From contig CM033402.1 in NCBI GenBank assembly GCA_019426215.1, positions 8,247,246 through 8,311,245 of the forward strand: a stretch of 64,000 nt of DNA, read 5' to 3'. The stretch is from Buddleja alternifolia (lineage: Eukaryota > Streptophyta > Magnoliopsida > Lamiales > Scrophulariaceae). Numbering within the stretch: position 1 is the first letter of the stretch; every line of letters begins with the position of its first letter. Shown here piece after piece: positions 11,472-22,961 of the stretch. The position numbers were made by a program, and so were the translations under genes. The notes below the pieces were generated by a model that was given only the letters and a program-made list of their open reading frames with translations, was not told the origin of the DNA and did not search any database.

Positions 11472-14106
11472 ATGAGCTTCTTGCAATTTCCTCTCTATTA
11501 CCAATTACAACAACCAAAAAGAGATGAAGAATATTTTTATGAAACAATCCAATGTTTGCCTCTTCTTAGCAGATTAACAGACAAAAAAGAAGAAGAGGAA
11601 GATGATGATGATGGAGAAAAAGAAAAGATAGAGAATTTGACAGTGGCTTTGCAAATAGGGTTACCTGATGATAGTGTTAATCATGAGCAAAAATATTGTA
11701 ATTTCAAGAAAGATATTGTGAAGAAGAAGAAGAAGAAAAGTTGTTCTGATATCATTGGATGCAATAATTTTAATTCTGAGAGGAGATATTGGATCCCAAC
11801 ACCAGCACAAATTCTTGTTGGCCCTATGCAATTTTCTTGCAATATATGTAGCAAGACCTTTAATAGGTACAATAACATGCAGGTTAGTCATCTTCATCTC
11901 TTCATTTATTTAATATATATATATGTATATATAAATGCATAAACTTAGCAAAAAAAATAAAAAATGATAGAAATGCTTAATCATTGTTAATTTTCTTACT
12001 TGGTGAATTTCATACTGATGATAACTCTTGAATTAGTAAATTTATGCAAGTTGTTCATGCATATATAGTGAATATTCATGTTGATCTTTTAGCAACACGA
12101 ATAGTCCAATTACGCAAGCAATAAATAATTTTGTAGTGGCTCGGAATCTTAAAGACCTCGAATTTTTTGTTCACTCAATGTAGGAATTTTTTTTTCTTAT
12201 GTTTTTATCAATCATTTTCATATTATGTGTTATTTTTGAAAAATAAAAGTCTCGTAGTAATTTATAGATAATTTGTGATGGTAAAATACATTCACTCTGA
12301 GATGAAGTGAACTATAAATTGCAAGTACATCCTGTGGTCACGCAGACATAACTTTTCACATAGCACTTAACTTTTTAACATTTATTTACCAAAGAATATA
12401 CTGCATATTTGAAGTGTTACTTCCCAAAGTCTCTCTCCAAAATCTCCCACTTTTATTTCACTTGTTAAAGCACTACCGCAAAGTTTATGACTGGTGCACT
12501 TCATCAATTTATGTCGACATACTTGCTTTTTATTTTTTCAGTTCTTTACTAAAAATTGCATTTCACCGAATTCCAAATATGTGCACATTTTATTGGAGCG
12601 TTTTTAGGTGTTTTATGAATGCTTAGCACACCTGATCTTGTATTTCAAGATATATAGTGTATAAGACTCTTGTAAGCTAAGTGTATATATCTTATGTCAT
12701 CTTTATATTTTCGAAACTTGGATGCATATGCAGTGGAATACGAGATTTAACAAAATTTTGCAATAGGAGACCCGAACCTAGTATTATAGTCCAAAATATG
12801 TCACATATTTTTAAGGTCTACGTAAATAACAAAACCTTTAGTTTACATGTATATATCACTTCCTCAAAATCCTAATGATATGAAATGATAACATTGATAT
12901 ACTTTAGAATGTGTATACTTGTGATTGTTGCCAAGACTCTTGTAGATACGAGATAATACACAATTTCAAAATAAAATATTATAAGTGGGGATAACTATAT
13001 GGTATGAAGTATAACGCAAAATCATATGCTCTTTAATTGTAAGAAGTATATGTTATATTAATTTCGTCCATGCACATTTAACTTGTAATATTAATCACAA
13101 AACAATATGCTCTTAATTATAAGAAGTATAGATCACGATAATATTGTCCATGCATATTCCAACTGACCATGTGTATATGATTCACGTGAAATATGTATTT
13201 AAAGAAATAGTTCTACGCATTAATTGATCACATATGCGTGTGTTCGTGCCTCGAAATGGAAAATTTTCACTTGGCCGGGATAGGTTGGACTAGGGATGGA
13301 GCAAGGGGCGGGGCTGGTGGTGGTAGCTAGCCACACCACCTTTAACTTTGAAAAAAATTTATTTTGCCTATAAATATTTTATATTTAAATTCACTCCACC
13401 AAAAATCCTAAAATATCAAATTGTATCCTTTTTTTCTTTTGTATTTGCCCCGGGAGGAAAAATTCTGGCTCCATGCCTGGATTTTACCCTACCCGACCAA
13501 TGGTACAAACGCTTAAAGTAGTAGATGATCATGCGCCTTTAATATATATTAATCATATAACACGTTTATTTACTTAATCTAACACTATAAAATTAATTTT
13601 TACATCAAATTAACTAAGTAATCATCGACACATGCATGCAGATGCACATGTGGGGGCATGGCTCAGAATTCAGAAAAGGCCCAGAATCCCTCCGCGGTAC
13701 ACAGCCAGCGGCAATGCTGCGGCTGCCGTGCTACTGCTGCGCCGCCGGCTGCAAGAACAACATCAACCACCCCCGCGCCAAGCCCCTCAAAGACTTCCGC
13801 ACCCTTCAGACTCACTACAAGCGCAAGCACGGTGCCAAGCCCTTCGTCTGCCGCAAATCATGCGGCAAATCTTTTGCGGTCAAGGGCGATTGGAGGACAC
13901 ACGAAAAAAACTGCGGTAAGCTCTGGTACTGCACATGCGGCTCAGATTTCAAGCACAAGAGGTCACTTAAGGACCACATTAGGTCATTTGGGAAGGGACA
14001 TTCCCCTTATGGCCCTTCTCTTGAAGGCTTTGAAGACGAAAAAGGATGCGTCACGGCTTGCTCCGAGGACGATGAGGTCGGGTCGGGTTTGGCTGTATCT
14101 GACTAA
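11472..14106 (+). CDS. WIP-domain C2H2 zinc-finger transcription factor (2 exons, 291 aa)
   Basis: Exons 11472-11882 and 13642-14106 join in phase 0 across a 1.76-kb GT-AG intron that splits the first zinc finger. The protein has an acidic stretch (about 40-49), the conserved TVALQIGLP motif (57-65), a lysine cluster (85-89, possible nuclear signal), the diagnostic WIP motif (W107-I108-P109), then four zinc fingers to residue 257. Finger 1 is C123-x2-C126-x12-H139-x3-H143; finger 3 has a C-x3-C pair (C207, C211). The finger block through [16 protein letters not shown] is typical of the plant-specific WIP family (TT1, NTT/WIP2, WIP4, WIP5), nuclear regulators of cell fate and differentiation. 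The lack of TT1-specific features and the C-x3-C finger suggest the WIP2/4/5 side, but the exact paralogue is not assigned. The start is the first ATG, about 127 bp after a TATA box. The frames at 13632-13919 and 13658-14290 are out-of-frame shadows. Confidence 0.93.
13275..13490. mobile_element. Probable small hAT-like element in the WIP intron
   Basis: The left end AGGGATGGAGCAAGG and the reverse complement of the right end, CCAGGCATGGAGCCAG, form an imperfect inverted repeat. Ends of the form CAGG(n)ATGGAGCCAG are common on short plant hAT derivatives. No clear 8-bp duplication was found and the limits are approximate. Confidence 0.4.
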
Positions 14107-17100
14107 TCACATGGCTTCTGCAGGCGGGCTAGAATTTCCTATGCATGCTTGGGTTACTAATAATAAACTGTGTCGTGTCGTGTCGTGTTCTGTCATGTTG
14201 TTTTTAGTGTCTATTATTAGTATTAAGAGATATGTGGACTCGCCCCGGTGGTGCTCGGTAACAAAAAATTCTCTCTTGTCCTGTGATTGACTTGAGTTGC
14301 GGGAAGCGTATTGTAGGGAGCGGTTTGTTGTGGAGCACTAGCTAAGGTGGTGAGCGGAGTAAAGTTTTATTAGTAGAATTTGTTTGCTTTTTAAGTTGTA
14401 TTATTTTGAATAATTAGAGATTGGTGAAGCTCATGAATTTTCTTCTATTCAAGGTATAGGTGTGGAAGCCTTTCAAATGGAAGAAAATTTTTCAGCTTCA
14501 CATTCTATTATGGAGTGGATCGGACTTTATTTTGTTTTGGTTTATGTATTACTTTTGGGAGTCTCTTTTTTCAATTTTGTAATGATGTTTTTATACAAAT
14601 TAAGTTACTTACTCGTTTGCACCATTGACTATAACTTTTTTGATTCTTGTGGAGGAGATTGATCCAATTAATTGGCCGGGACTCCAATTACCCTCCTTTA
14701 AAGAGTACTACGTAAAAATGTATGCTCAGAAGCAACTTTAATTTTTAATTTAAAATTATATTAATCTTTTATATAATATTTAATTAATAAAGTAAATATT
14801 GCACGTCAATTGTGTGTATATATATATACATATTATATATATATATATATAATGCACATAAAGTTTGTTTTTAGATAAATATTTTATATAGAAATGTTGT
14901 ATACAAAATACTTTTTACCTCACATTGTAAAAACAAATTTGGTCACAAAAATGACCTTTTTTTCTCGTGAAGAAGAAACACCATTTCGCAATGAAAATCC
15001 AAATTGAGAAAATAATTGGGTTATATATGTCTTTTCACTTCATATTCTCTTATATTGTATTGTGTATTATATATACTTGTCAAATTTATAAAATACACGG
15101 TGTGCCTTTGTAATGTGCAGTACAAGATGAAGCAGGTACAGCCTGAAAATATATTTTCATTTTGGATCCTCTACTTGAATTTGGTATATTGTCATATATT
15201 TCATATTAACTATGCATATCTAATTTGTAAAATATTTCCTAAAATATACATTAAGTTGTTGATTTCATATATTTAGTGTGCAATTAAATTAATGAGTACG
15301 AGGTGAAAAATGAATTGGAAAATTGTCATAATCTGTATGTGGACAAGTTTTTAAAAGTACTTATTCATTATGTTTTAATTTAATAGAATATCACATTTTA
15401 AATTAGTCAACAAGCACCCAAGAAAAAGTTTCACGATGGTAGAAAAATATAGTCGACGTTATGTCATGGTGAGACTGAGAGCTGATTATAACACAAGTTG
15501 GAGTAGTTGTGCAAAAGTTGGTCCAAGTTGGGATGTCTCCACAAATAATATTTAAGATCTGAGAAAGAAACAACTTTTAGACTATATATAAGTAATTGCA
15601 ACTTAATTAAAACGCGTCCACATACCCTCTTATCATGATTACAACTTATTAAAACGTGTATATATACATAACCCTTTTTTGTAAAAAATTAATTATTAAT
15701 ATTATTATTAGCTTTTTTATTTTTATTTTTACGAAGTTAATGTTTCAATGTTCAAAATGTATTTTTTGTACTTTATACAACGGGCAACAACGTTAAAATG
15801 AACAGTAGCAAGGACTCGTAAATATACACATACCCTCTTATCATGATTAAAACTTATTAAAGTGTGTATATATACATAACCTTTTTTAAAGAAAAAATAA
15901 TTATTAATATTATTATTAGCTTTTTTATTTTTATTTTTACGAAGTGAATGTTTCAATGTTCAAAATGTATTTTTTTTACTTTATACAACGGTCAACAACG
16001 TTAAAATGAACAGGAACAAAGACTTGTAAATATATAAAATATTGAGAAATAGAAAGTTAAATTGCAGAGTCGTGTTTGCAACAGAAGCATTAAAATTCAG
16101 TGTAAGAAAGATAAATAAAATAATCATAAACCATAATTAAGAAATTACTATAGTACGTAGATTTGTTATTTTCATGACTTTATTATCATACTTGGACTTG
16201 CATGTTGATGGAAAATCTCTTCTTTAATGATTCTGATTTGGCGGAAGTTAAAGTATTTGTAAAAATTTGAAGAACACGTATTTAGAACTCTCAAATAAAT
16301 CAACAAAACTAATTTTTATTAATTAGCTCAAAGATAGACAGTGAAAGAACAAAAGAAATCTTTCTAACCTTTATCCAAAGCCAACAAGCAATCCAATCCA
16401 TGATAAAGAATTAGAAGTTGGTCGTGTCGCGAGAACGTTTCTTCCAAAAAGAAAGATCGTTAGCAAAAACGTTTCTTAAAAAATAAAAATAAAAAAATTG
16501 TTCCTAGCTAGGAGAACGAGGATTCAAAATATTGAACTGAGAAAACTGTCAATTTACTACAAAATTGCAAACATCATCCTGTACCTCTAAAGGATGGCAA
16601 TTTTTCCTTTAACTTGTGACATTATATTGATGGCGTGAGGACGTTAATTATCCGACTTCGCAGATTAAGAACAATTTTCACATAACTGAAAAGTTGGTTC
16701 TTTAATTGGGAAAGTTTCAAATAACTGAAAAGTTGGTTCTTTAATTTGGAAAGTTTCAATTTTAGAGGGAAAATCATGATATCTGAATCAAAATCACTTG
16801 TTATCATAATTTACATGGTTGAAATTGAAACTTTGGCTATGTGATTTATAATTTTAGTCATAAATTTTTAGAGAAAGCAACATATTTTTCATGCAAGTTA
16901 GCACCAATAACATTATTGAACCTCACTACACATCAGTGCTATGATCATCCCAAAAATTCCTGAATTAAATGGTCACATGACTAACACATTCCATTTTTCT
17001 ACTACTTTCTTTTATTTCAAATTGTTTTATCCTTAAATTACGAAAAATTACAAAATGGCGTTCTTAAATTATGTACCAATGTCACAATCTACTGGACTAA

Positions 17101-17932
17101 TTTTGCCATTCTCATAATTACAAGATACGTACAATTTTGCTGTTATGTCATCACTTTTAATAACCATCATGACCGTCCACCACAATCCAATAACCTTCGA
17201 TCCGGCCGCATGTGTCCAATATCTCGATCCTTATAGAAGAAATTGGGTATCTCCCCCAACTCTATGTTATTCCTCATGTAATTGTATATTGTGAGACGTC
17301 TTAAAATCTTAGTCTAAACTGAGGAAAAGGCCGGAAAATTCAATGATACATGATTGGGAGAGTTACTCCAACATATATTTATTTTGTGTCTATCTATTTC
17401 TCACAATTGTATGTACGTACGCTGGGGTCCACATGCTACAAGTTAGTGTGTACATACAAGAAATATACACAAATAATAATACTCCTAGTGCACCATATTA
17501 TCACAAAAGGTCCAAGATCAAAAGATCAATTTTGAATAATAATCATTGACAAATTTATATATTAGATCGAGTTGGTTCAAATTGGATCATAGAACATATA
17601 TATGCGAGGACCCAAACCAATGAAATAATACTAGTTTCTGTATATATATATATAGTCGTGGCAGAGAGTGCACAAGCTGGAGTACACACGTAATTGTCTA
17701 GTAACAAAGACATATATATATATATAGATATATATATACAAAAAGCTAAATATACATGCATGTATGTTACGTGTCTTCACAAGAGCTTCTCTATTTCTGC
17801 ACCCCGATCGACATGGAGCAAATATATATTCATTAATTAATTATACTATACATTCTCTTAAATATATATATTGTTGATTGCTAGCTGTTCTTAGTTTGTT
17901 TTAGGTCAGGAAGAGAAAAAGTGCTTAGAAAA
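14107..17932. other. Intergenic between WIP and PARP3; tandem duplications
   Basis: No supported gene. Contains the 208-bp tandem duplication (15621-16036), a 39-bp direct repeat with copies at 16682 and 16721, and several TA-rich microsatellites (14815-14850, 17640-17745). Sequence between 17760 and 17932 is probably PARP3 promoter/5' UTR. Short frames such as 14462-14662, 15016-15276 and 17343-17549 have no family features. Confidence 0.5.
15621..16036. repeat. 208-bp tandem duplication (two copies)
   Basis: Copy 1 starts at 15621 and copy 2 at 15829, both beginning CATACCCTCTTATCATGATT. They share the whole unit, including TTATTAATATTATTATTAGC and the end TTAAAATGAACAG, with scattered point differences and small indels. 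High similarity implies a fairly recent duplication. Confidence 0.8.
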
Positions 17933-20900
17933 ATGAAGGTAAATTAATGTTTAATTAGTTTCATGTCGCTGCATGGCTGTTTATATATATGTTTATTACA
18001 GCTGAGGTGCTTTAATTACATTGTTAAACCCATGTTTTTGATATTGTGTATATATATATTAATTTGTTTCTATATATTTCACTAAATTCAATTTTAAGGT
18101 TGAGGAAGTGAGATCAGAAGTGACAAGGAAGCACAAATCCGATCATGAAGCTGATAATGATGAGCACTCGGCGAAGAAGGGTAGAATAACTGAAGATCCT
18201 CAAATTAAAGCTGAATTCGAGAAGTTGTGTAAAGCCATAACCGACCATCTCTCGGTTCAGCAGATGTCTGAAATTCTTGAGGTCAATGGACAAGATGCAA
18301 GTGGTGATTCTGATGCTGTTGTCCGAAGATGGTAATTAGTTAGTGCCTTAGTTAAGTTAAATTATATGTCGGAAAAAAAAAAGGCTAGGGTTTTGATTGT
18401 TTGGATTGATGGATTTTGATTTGTGAAAAGAAGGGGAAATCGCATTTTCGGTCGAATATCTTTGGTCCTTTTCAATTTTGGTCTCATTCTTGGTCTCATT
18501 CGCTATCAGATTCTCAGATTAATTGTGTCCTGCAACTGTTAAAAATTCTCACATTAGATCATAACCGTATTTTCTGTTCAAAATTTAACGGTTAAATTCT
18601 CACAATTGATCATGACCGTATTTTCCATCCAAACTTTAAAGGCCAACTCAGTTAGACACTTTGACCAGTAATTTTGCCAGATTGTGTATGAATGACACAT
18701 GATATTAATAGAAACATTGTTATATTGAATATAATCTGTGCGTGAGTGGATTCATGCACGAATTCTCCTCCAAAACCGGTCAAAATGTTGACCAACGGAG
18801 TTAATCGTTAATTTTTGGATCGAAAAATTCAGTTGGGACCAAATGTGAGAATTTATAAAAGTTACAGGACACAATATGAGAATCCCGCAAATAATAGGAC
18901 CAGAATTGAAAAGAGCCAAACTTGTGGGACCAAAAATGCAATTTTCTCTTCTTTTAGAGCTGAGAATGTGATATTGTAATCATTGAAAAATTACCTCAAA
19001 TTTTATATAAATTAAGAACTCGAAATATGCTATATATAGTATGAAATTATCCTCACTAGCAAGCTGAGTATATTTGTTAAGGATTGAAGTTATTCGATAA
19101 TAGATGACTTTAAAATCTTTCCAAGGAATAGGTTTATTGTAGTATAAAATTATCTATATTAGCTCAACAGATTATTACATGTGACTTGAACTCATTAGCT
19201 TCCGAATCCTTCGACCCAAGCACAATCAAAGTGGAAAAATCCTTGCAAAAAGCAGAAATGTTGTAAATTAAATAGTTCTCTCTTATGTACCATAGTACCA
19301 AAATTGTAATGTTATTTTATTCTCTAATTGCAGTCAAGATATGTTGTTTTACGGGCCACCAGATAATTGTCCAATCTGTGGTTGTACTCTGGAGATCTCT
19401 GAGATAAACTACTACTGCAAAGGAGTACATAGTGATTGGTCTACATGCACTTATACCACTAGGGATCCCGCACGAAGAGATGAGCCAATCAAATTACCCG
19501 AATATGTCAAAGAATCCGCCATTGATCATGTAATTTGTACTTTGTTCTTCACAATTTTACTTCAAGATTGTGCATTATGGAGGATGTGTTTTGAAATCTT
19601 TCTTGTTGGCGTAGTTGCTGAGAGAATTCCAAGATCGTAGAGCTCGACCTCATAGAGAGATGCCTTCGACTGATAAACATCCTTTCGAGGGCATGACCAT
19701 CTCTCTCGTGGGCCGTTTAACCCGAACACATGTATGTTTCATTTGAACTTAATTTCAAGAGAATATGGGGAATTGTACGGAACTTTTTCGATGCTTTCTT
19801 ACTTGTTCTACACAGCAATACTGGAAGTCAGAGATAGAGAAGCACGGAGGAAAAGTTGCTGATTCTGTGATTGGTAAATGCTTGTTATAAGTGCAATTTT
19901 ATTTTATTTGGTTGTTGGCTTCTTTGAGTATTGAATTAGCGATGTGATTGGCAGGGGCAACCTGTGTAGTCGTGTCGCCAGCTGAGAGGGATCGTGCTGG
20001 CTCGTCCAAGTTGGCCGAAGCAAAGTAAGGATACCGAGTATTTCACTTTTGCTAGTACAGAGAATGGAGTCATCAGTTTCTTAAGAATGCCTAAATCGAC
20101 ATATCAAATAATTACTTTATTTTTGAAAAAAATTGTTTCTTATCATGACTCAGGGAAAAAAGTATACCAATAGTAAGGGAAGCTTGGTTAAGAGATAGTC
20201 TCGAGAAAAACGAGGCTCGACCTCTAATTGCTTATGATATTGTTAGCGATCTTGCTGTGTCGGGAGAACGCATTTCGTTGTATAAGCAAGATTTAAGTGA
20301 GGAGCCTCTTGAAGCTATTACTCCCAAGGTATCGATAGTGGTTAAACAAACTTCCATTAATTTACTAGCTAGTTGGTCCTATTTTTTTAACTCATTTTGA
20401 ACTTGGATAATTTTAGCTTAAGATATTTGGAAAGAGAGGCATTCACAAGGACACAAAGTTACAAGAAAAAGGCGGACAAATACTCGAGAAGGATGGAATT
20501 TTGTACAATTGTGCCTTTGTGGTTTCTGATAGGGAACGAGGAGTAAATGAGTATGGCTTGGAACCAGTCTTTTTTTCCTTTAAGATGAACAATTATTTTT
20601 ATGTTGATGAAATAATAATTTGCTTGGAGACAGCTTTTGCATTATGCAGATTATTACTGTACCCCAGAACCGTGTTTACATGTACTATAAGAGGGGCAAG
20701 ATCGGCGACAAGGCTAGAGCAAAGGAGAGGCTCGACGAATGGGAAAATGTCGACGATGCTACTAAAGAGTTTTCTAAGAGTTTTGAAGGATTAACCGGAA
20801 ATGAGTTTGAACCTTGGGAAAGAGAGAAGAAAGTCCAGAAGAGGCCTCAGAAGTTTTTCCCTATCGACATGGTAAAAGAATTAATTGACATAATAATAAT

Positions 20901-22961
20901 AAAAAAATATATTTTTTCTTAATAACGTGATTCTCATAGGATGACGGAGTCGAAGTAAGACATGGGGCGTTGGGCCTTAGACAACTCGGGATTGCGGGGG
21001 CACATTGCAAGCTCGAGCAAAACGTGGCCAATTTAATGAAAGTTCTGTGCAGCCAAGAGATCTACCGGTGGGTGGCTATGGTAAATAATTTTACACACAT
21101 ATTCTCTTGTTTCTGTAAGAATGCGACAGTACCTTTTTTTTTTTTTTTTGGTTATAGGTATGCTTTGATGGATTTGGGGCTTGATATTCCCGATATTCCA
21201 TTGGGTATGGTTACCGATATCCATTTAAGGAGATGTAAGTGCTTACTATTTTTTACTTTGGATGCGTTACGGTATCAACAGTCATTAGACTAATTAAGTT
21301 CAATGGATGATTCTAAATTGATACACATATTTATGGTAGAAACTTTTTGAGAGATCTGAATAACAATATTCAATAATGCAGGTGAGGATGTTCTACTTGA
21401 ATTTGCACAGAAGCTCAAGTCGCAAAAGGGAACGGGACAGAAAAACGAGGCTTTATTATCTGATTTAAGCCAAAGGATATTTACCCTCCTACCTTCTGCC
21501 AGACCTTATATTTTTCGGGATTTTCATGATGTCGCCGATCATGTGAGCGTATTTAACATATCCTTAGACTATGAAATGATGCGAAATTTGTCAAACAGTA
21601 TCTAGAAAATTGATGAACCGTGCAGGCTGCAGCTGCAATCGAGACTATTAGAGATATCACAAGGGCTTCCTATCTCATTGGGAATATGTCTGGTTCGACT
21701 CTCGATGATCCTCTATCTGATCGGTATAAGAAGTTAGGGTGCGCTATATCTCCGGTGGAAAAATATGGGGATGATTACAAGATGATAGCCAAGTATCTCG
21801 AGAAAACCTACGAACCTGTCAAACTTGGAGAAATTGTAAGACTACAAACGATTATCATTTTCCTTTTAAAATTTTTATTTTTTAATGGCGTAGGCGAAAA
21901 TGGTTTCTTGAATAACAATTGATCTCTTTCCAGAGCTATGGCGTATCCATTGAGAATGTATTTGCTGGAGAACCAAGCGCCTGCCCCTCGGTTGATGAAA
22001 TCAAGAAACTACCCAACAAGGTCCTTCTATGGTATGGTAAGAATCAAAATTCTTGATTATTGTGGCATGCATTTTACATCATTCCAGCATATCTTAGAAA
22101 TTAATACTAATAGTTGATTAATTACAAGGTACTCGGAGTTCGAATCTGCTACGACATCTGCAGAAGGGATTCTTGCCTGCAATATGTTCTCTACCGGTCC
22201 CGGGATACATGGTAAGAGTTCTCTACTCCGACATATCCCTTTCTCTTGGGTAAATTAAATACCCCTGCGTGAAACTTTAATTACGCCCCGAGGTTTTAGA
22301 AATTATCATGACCTCCCCATCAGTAAAAACATATTATTGTTCCATTATATGTCAGTAAAAACAAATTACGATATCACCCCACTTTTTGAATTTTTGTCGA
22401 GTTCTTAGGGTCCAACAAGGTTGGTGCTTGTGTGCATGTAATTATCCTTTTTTTGGTTCTTACCGCATTTGTCTTGATGGTTTTGTCTTTTTCAGTTTGG
22501 GAAAGCCATTGTTTGCTCGGACACGGCAGCAGAATCTGCAAGATACTGTTTCACAGCGGTAGACAAGCCCCAGGGCTTTTTGGTGTTGGCAGTTGCCTCC
22601 TTGGGTGAAGAAATAACACAAATGACAAATCCGCCTGAGGTATATAACTCATATTTCAATAAGCACTATAAAAACATTTATTATTTGTTGCTATTGCCAA
22701 GTCTAATTGGGCTAGCACTGGTTTGAATAGGATACAACGCTGTTGGAACAAAAGAAACTCGGTGTGATAGGACTTGGAAGGAAGAAAACAGACGAATCAG
22801 AGCATTTTGTGTGGAAAGATGATATTAAAGTGCCGTGTGGTAGCATAGTAGAGTCAGAGCATAAAGATAGCCCTATCGAGTACAATGAATATGCTGTCTA
22901 TGATCCACAGCAAGTCAGTATAAAGTTTTTGGTTGCTGTGAAATTTGAAGAGAAAGATTAA
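17933..22961 (+). CDS. PARP3: Plant PARP3-like protein, WGR + PARP regulatory/catalytic fold (about 17 exons, 787 aa)
   Basis: Exons: 17933-17938, 18099-18331, 19334-19529, 19615-19731, 19816-19873, 19955-20024, 20154-20328, 20417-20566, 20650-20871, 20940-21067, 21158-21234, 21382-21542, 21626-21835, 21934-22036, 22129-22211, 22496-22639, 22731-22961. They keep one frame for 788 codons. Domains in order: basic N-terminus, zinc-binding PADR1-like region (C92, C95, C108, C118), BRCT (about 165-250), WGR with NEFEPWEREKK, PARP regulatory helices (LGLRQLGIAGAHCKLE), and the ART catalytic fold (about 600-787). The family is nuclear and linked to DNA-damage response and seed biology. The H-Y-E triad is altered: histidine is Y635 (LLWYG), tyrosine is V669 (GKAIVCSD), glutamate E764 (YNEY) is kept. 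Degenerate triads are known for plant PARP3, so weak or absent polymerase activity is inferred. A two-codon first exon (ATG AAG) and the exon 8/9 border are the least certain parts. Confidence 0.9.
18433..18951. mobile_element. TIR element in PARP3 intron 2 (GGGGAAAT(n)GCATTTT family)
   Basis: The left end GGGGAAATCGCATTTTCGGTC mirrors the reverse complement of the right end, GAAGAGAAAATTGCATTTTTGG. The interior repeats words such as GTGAGAATT and CAAAATTTAACGG in inverted order. It belongs to a dispersed family also seen at 35023, 47373, 49790, 50878 and elsewhere in the window. It is non-coding, and the superfamily (Mutator-like?) is not certain. Confidence 0.6.

Noticed and set aside
13632..14290. 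Two long overlapping frames (13632-13919 and 13658-14290) over WIP exon 2
   Set aside because: They are out-of-frame readings of a GC-rich zinc-finger exon; the in-frame reading carries all four conserved fingers.
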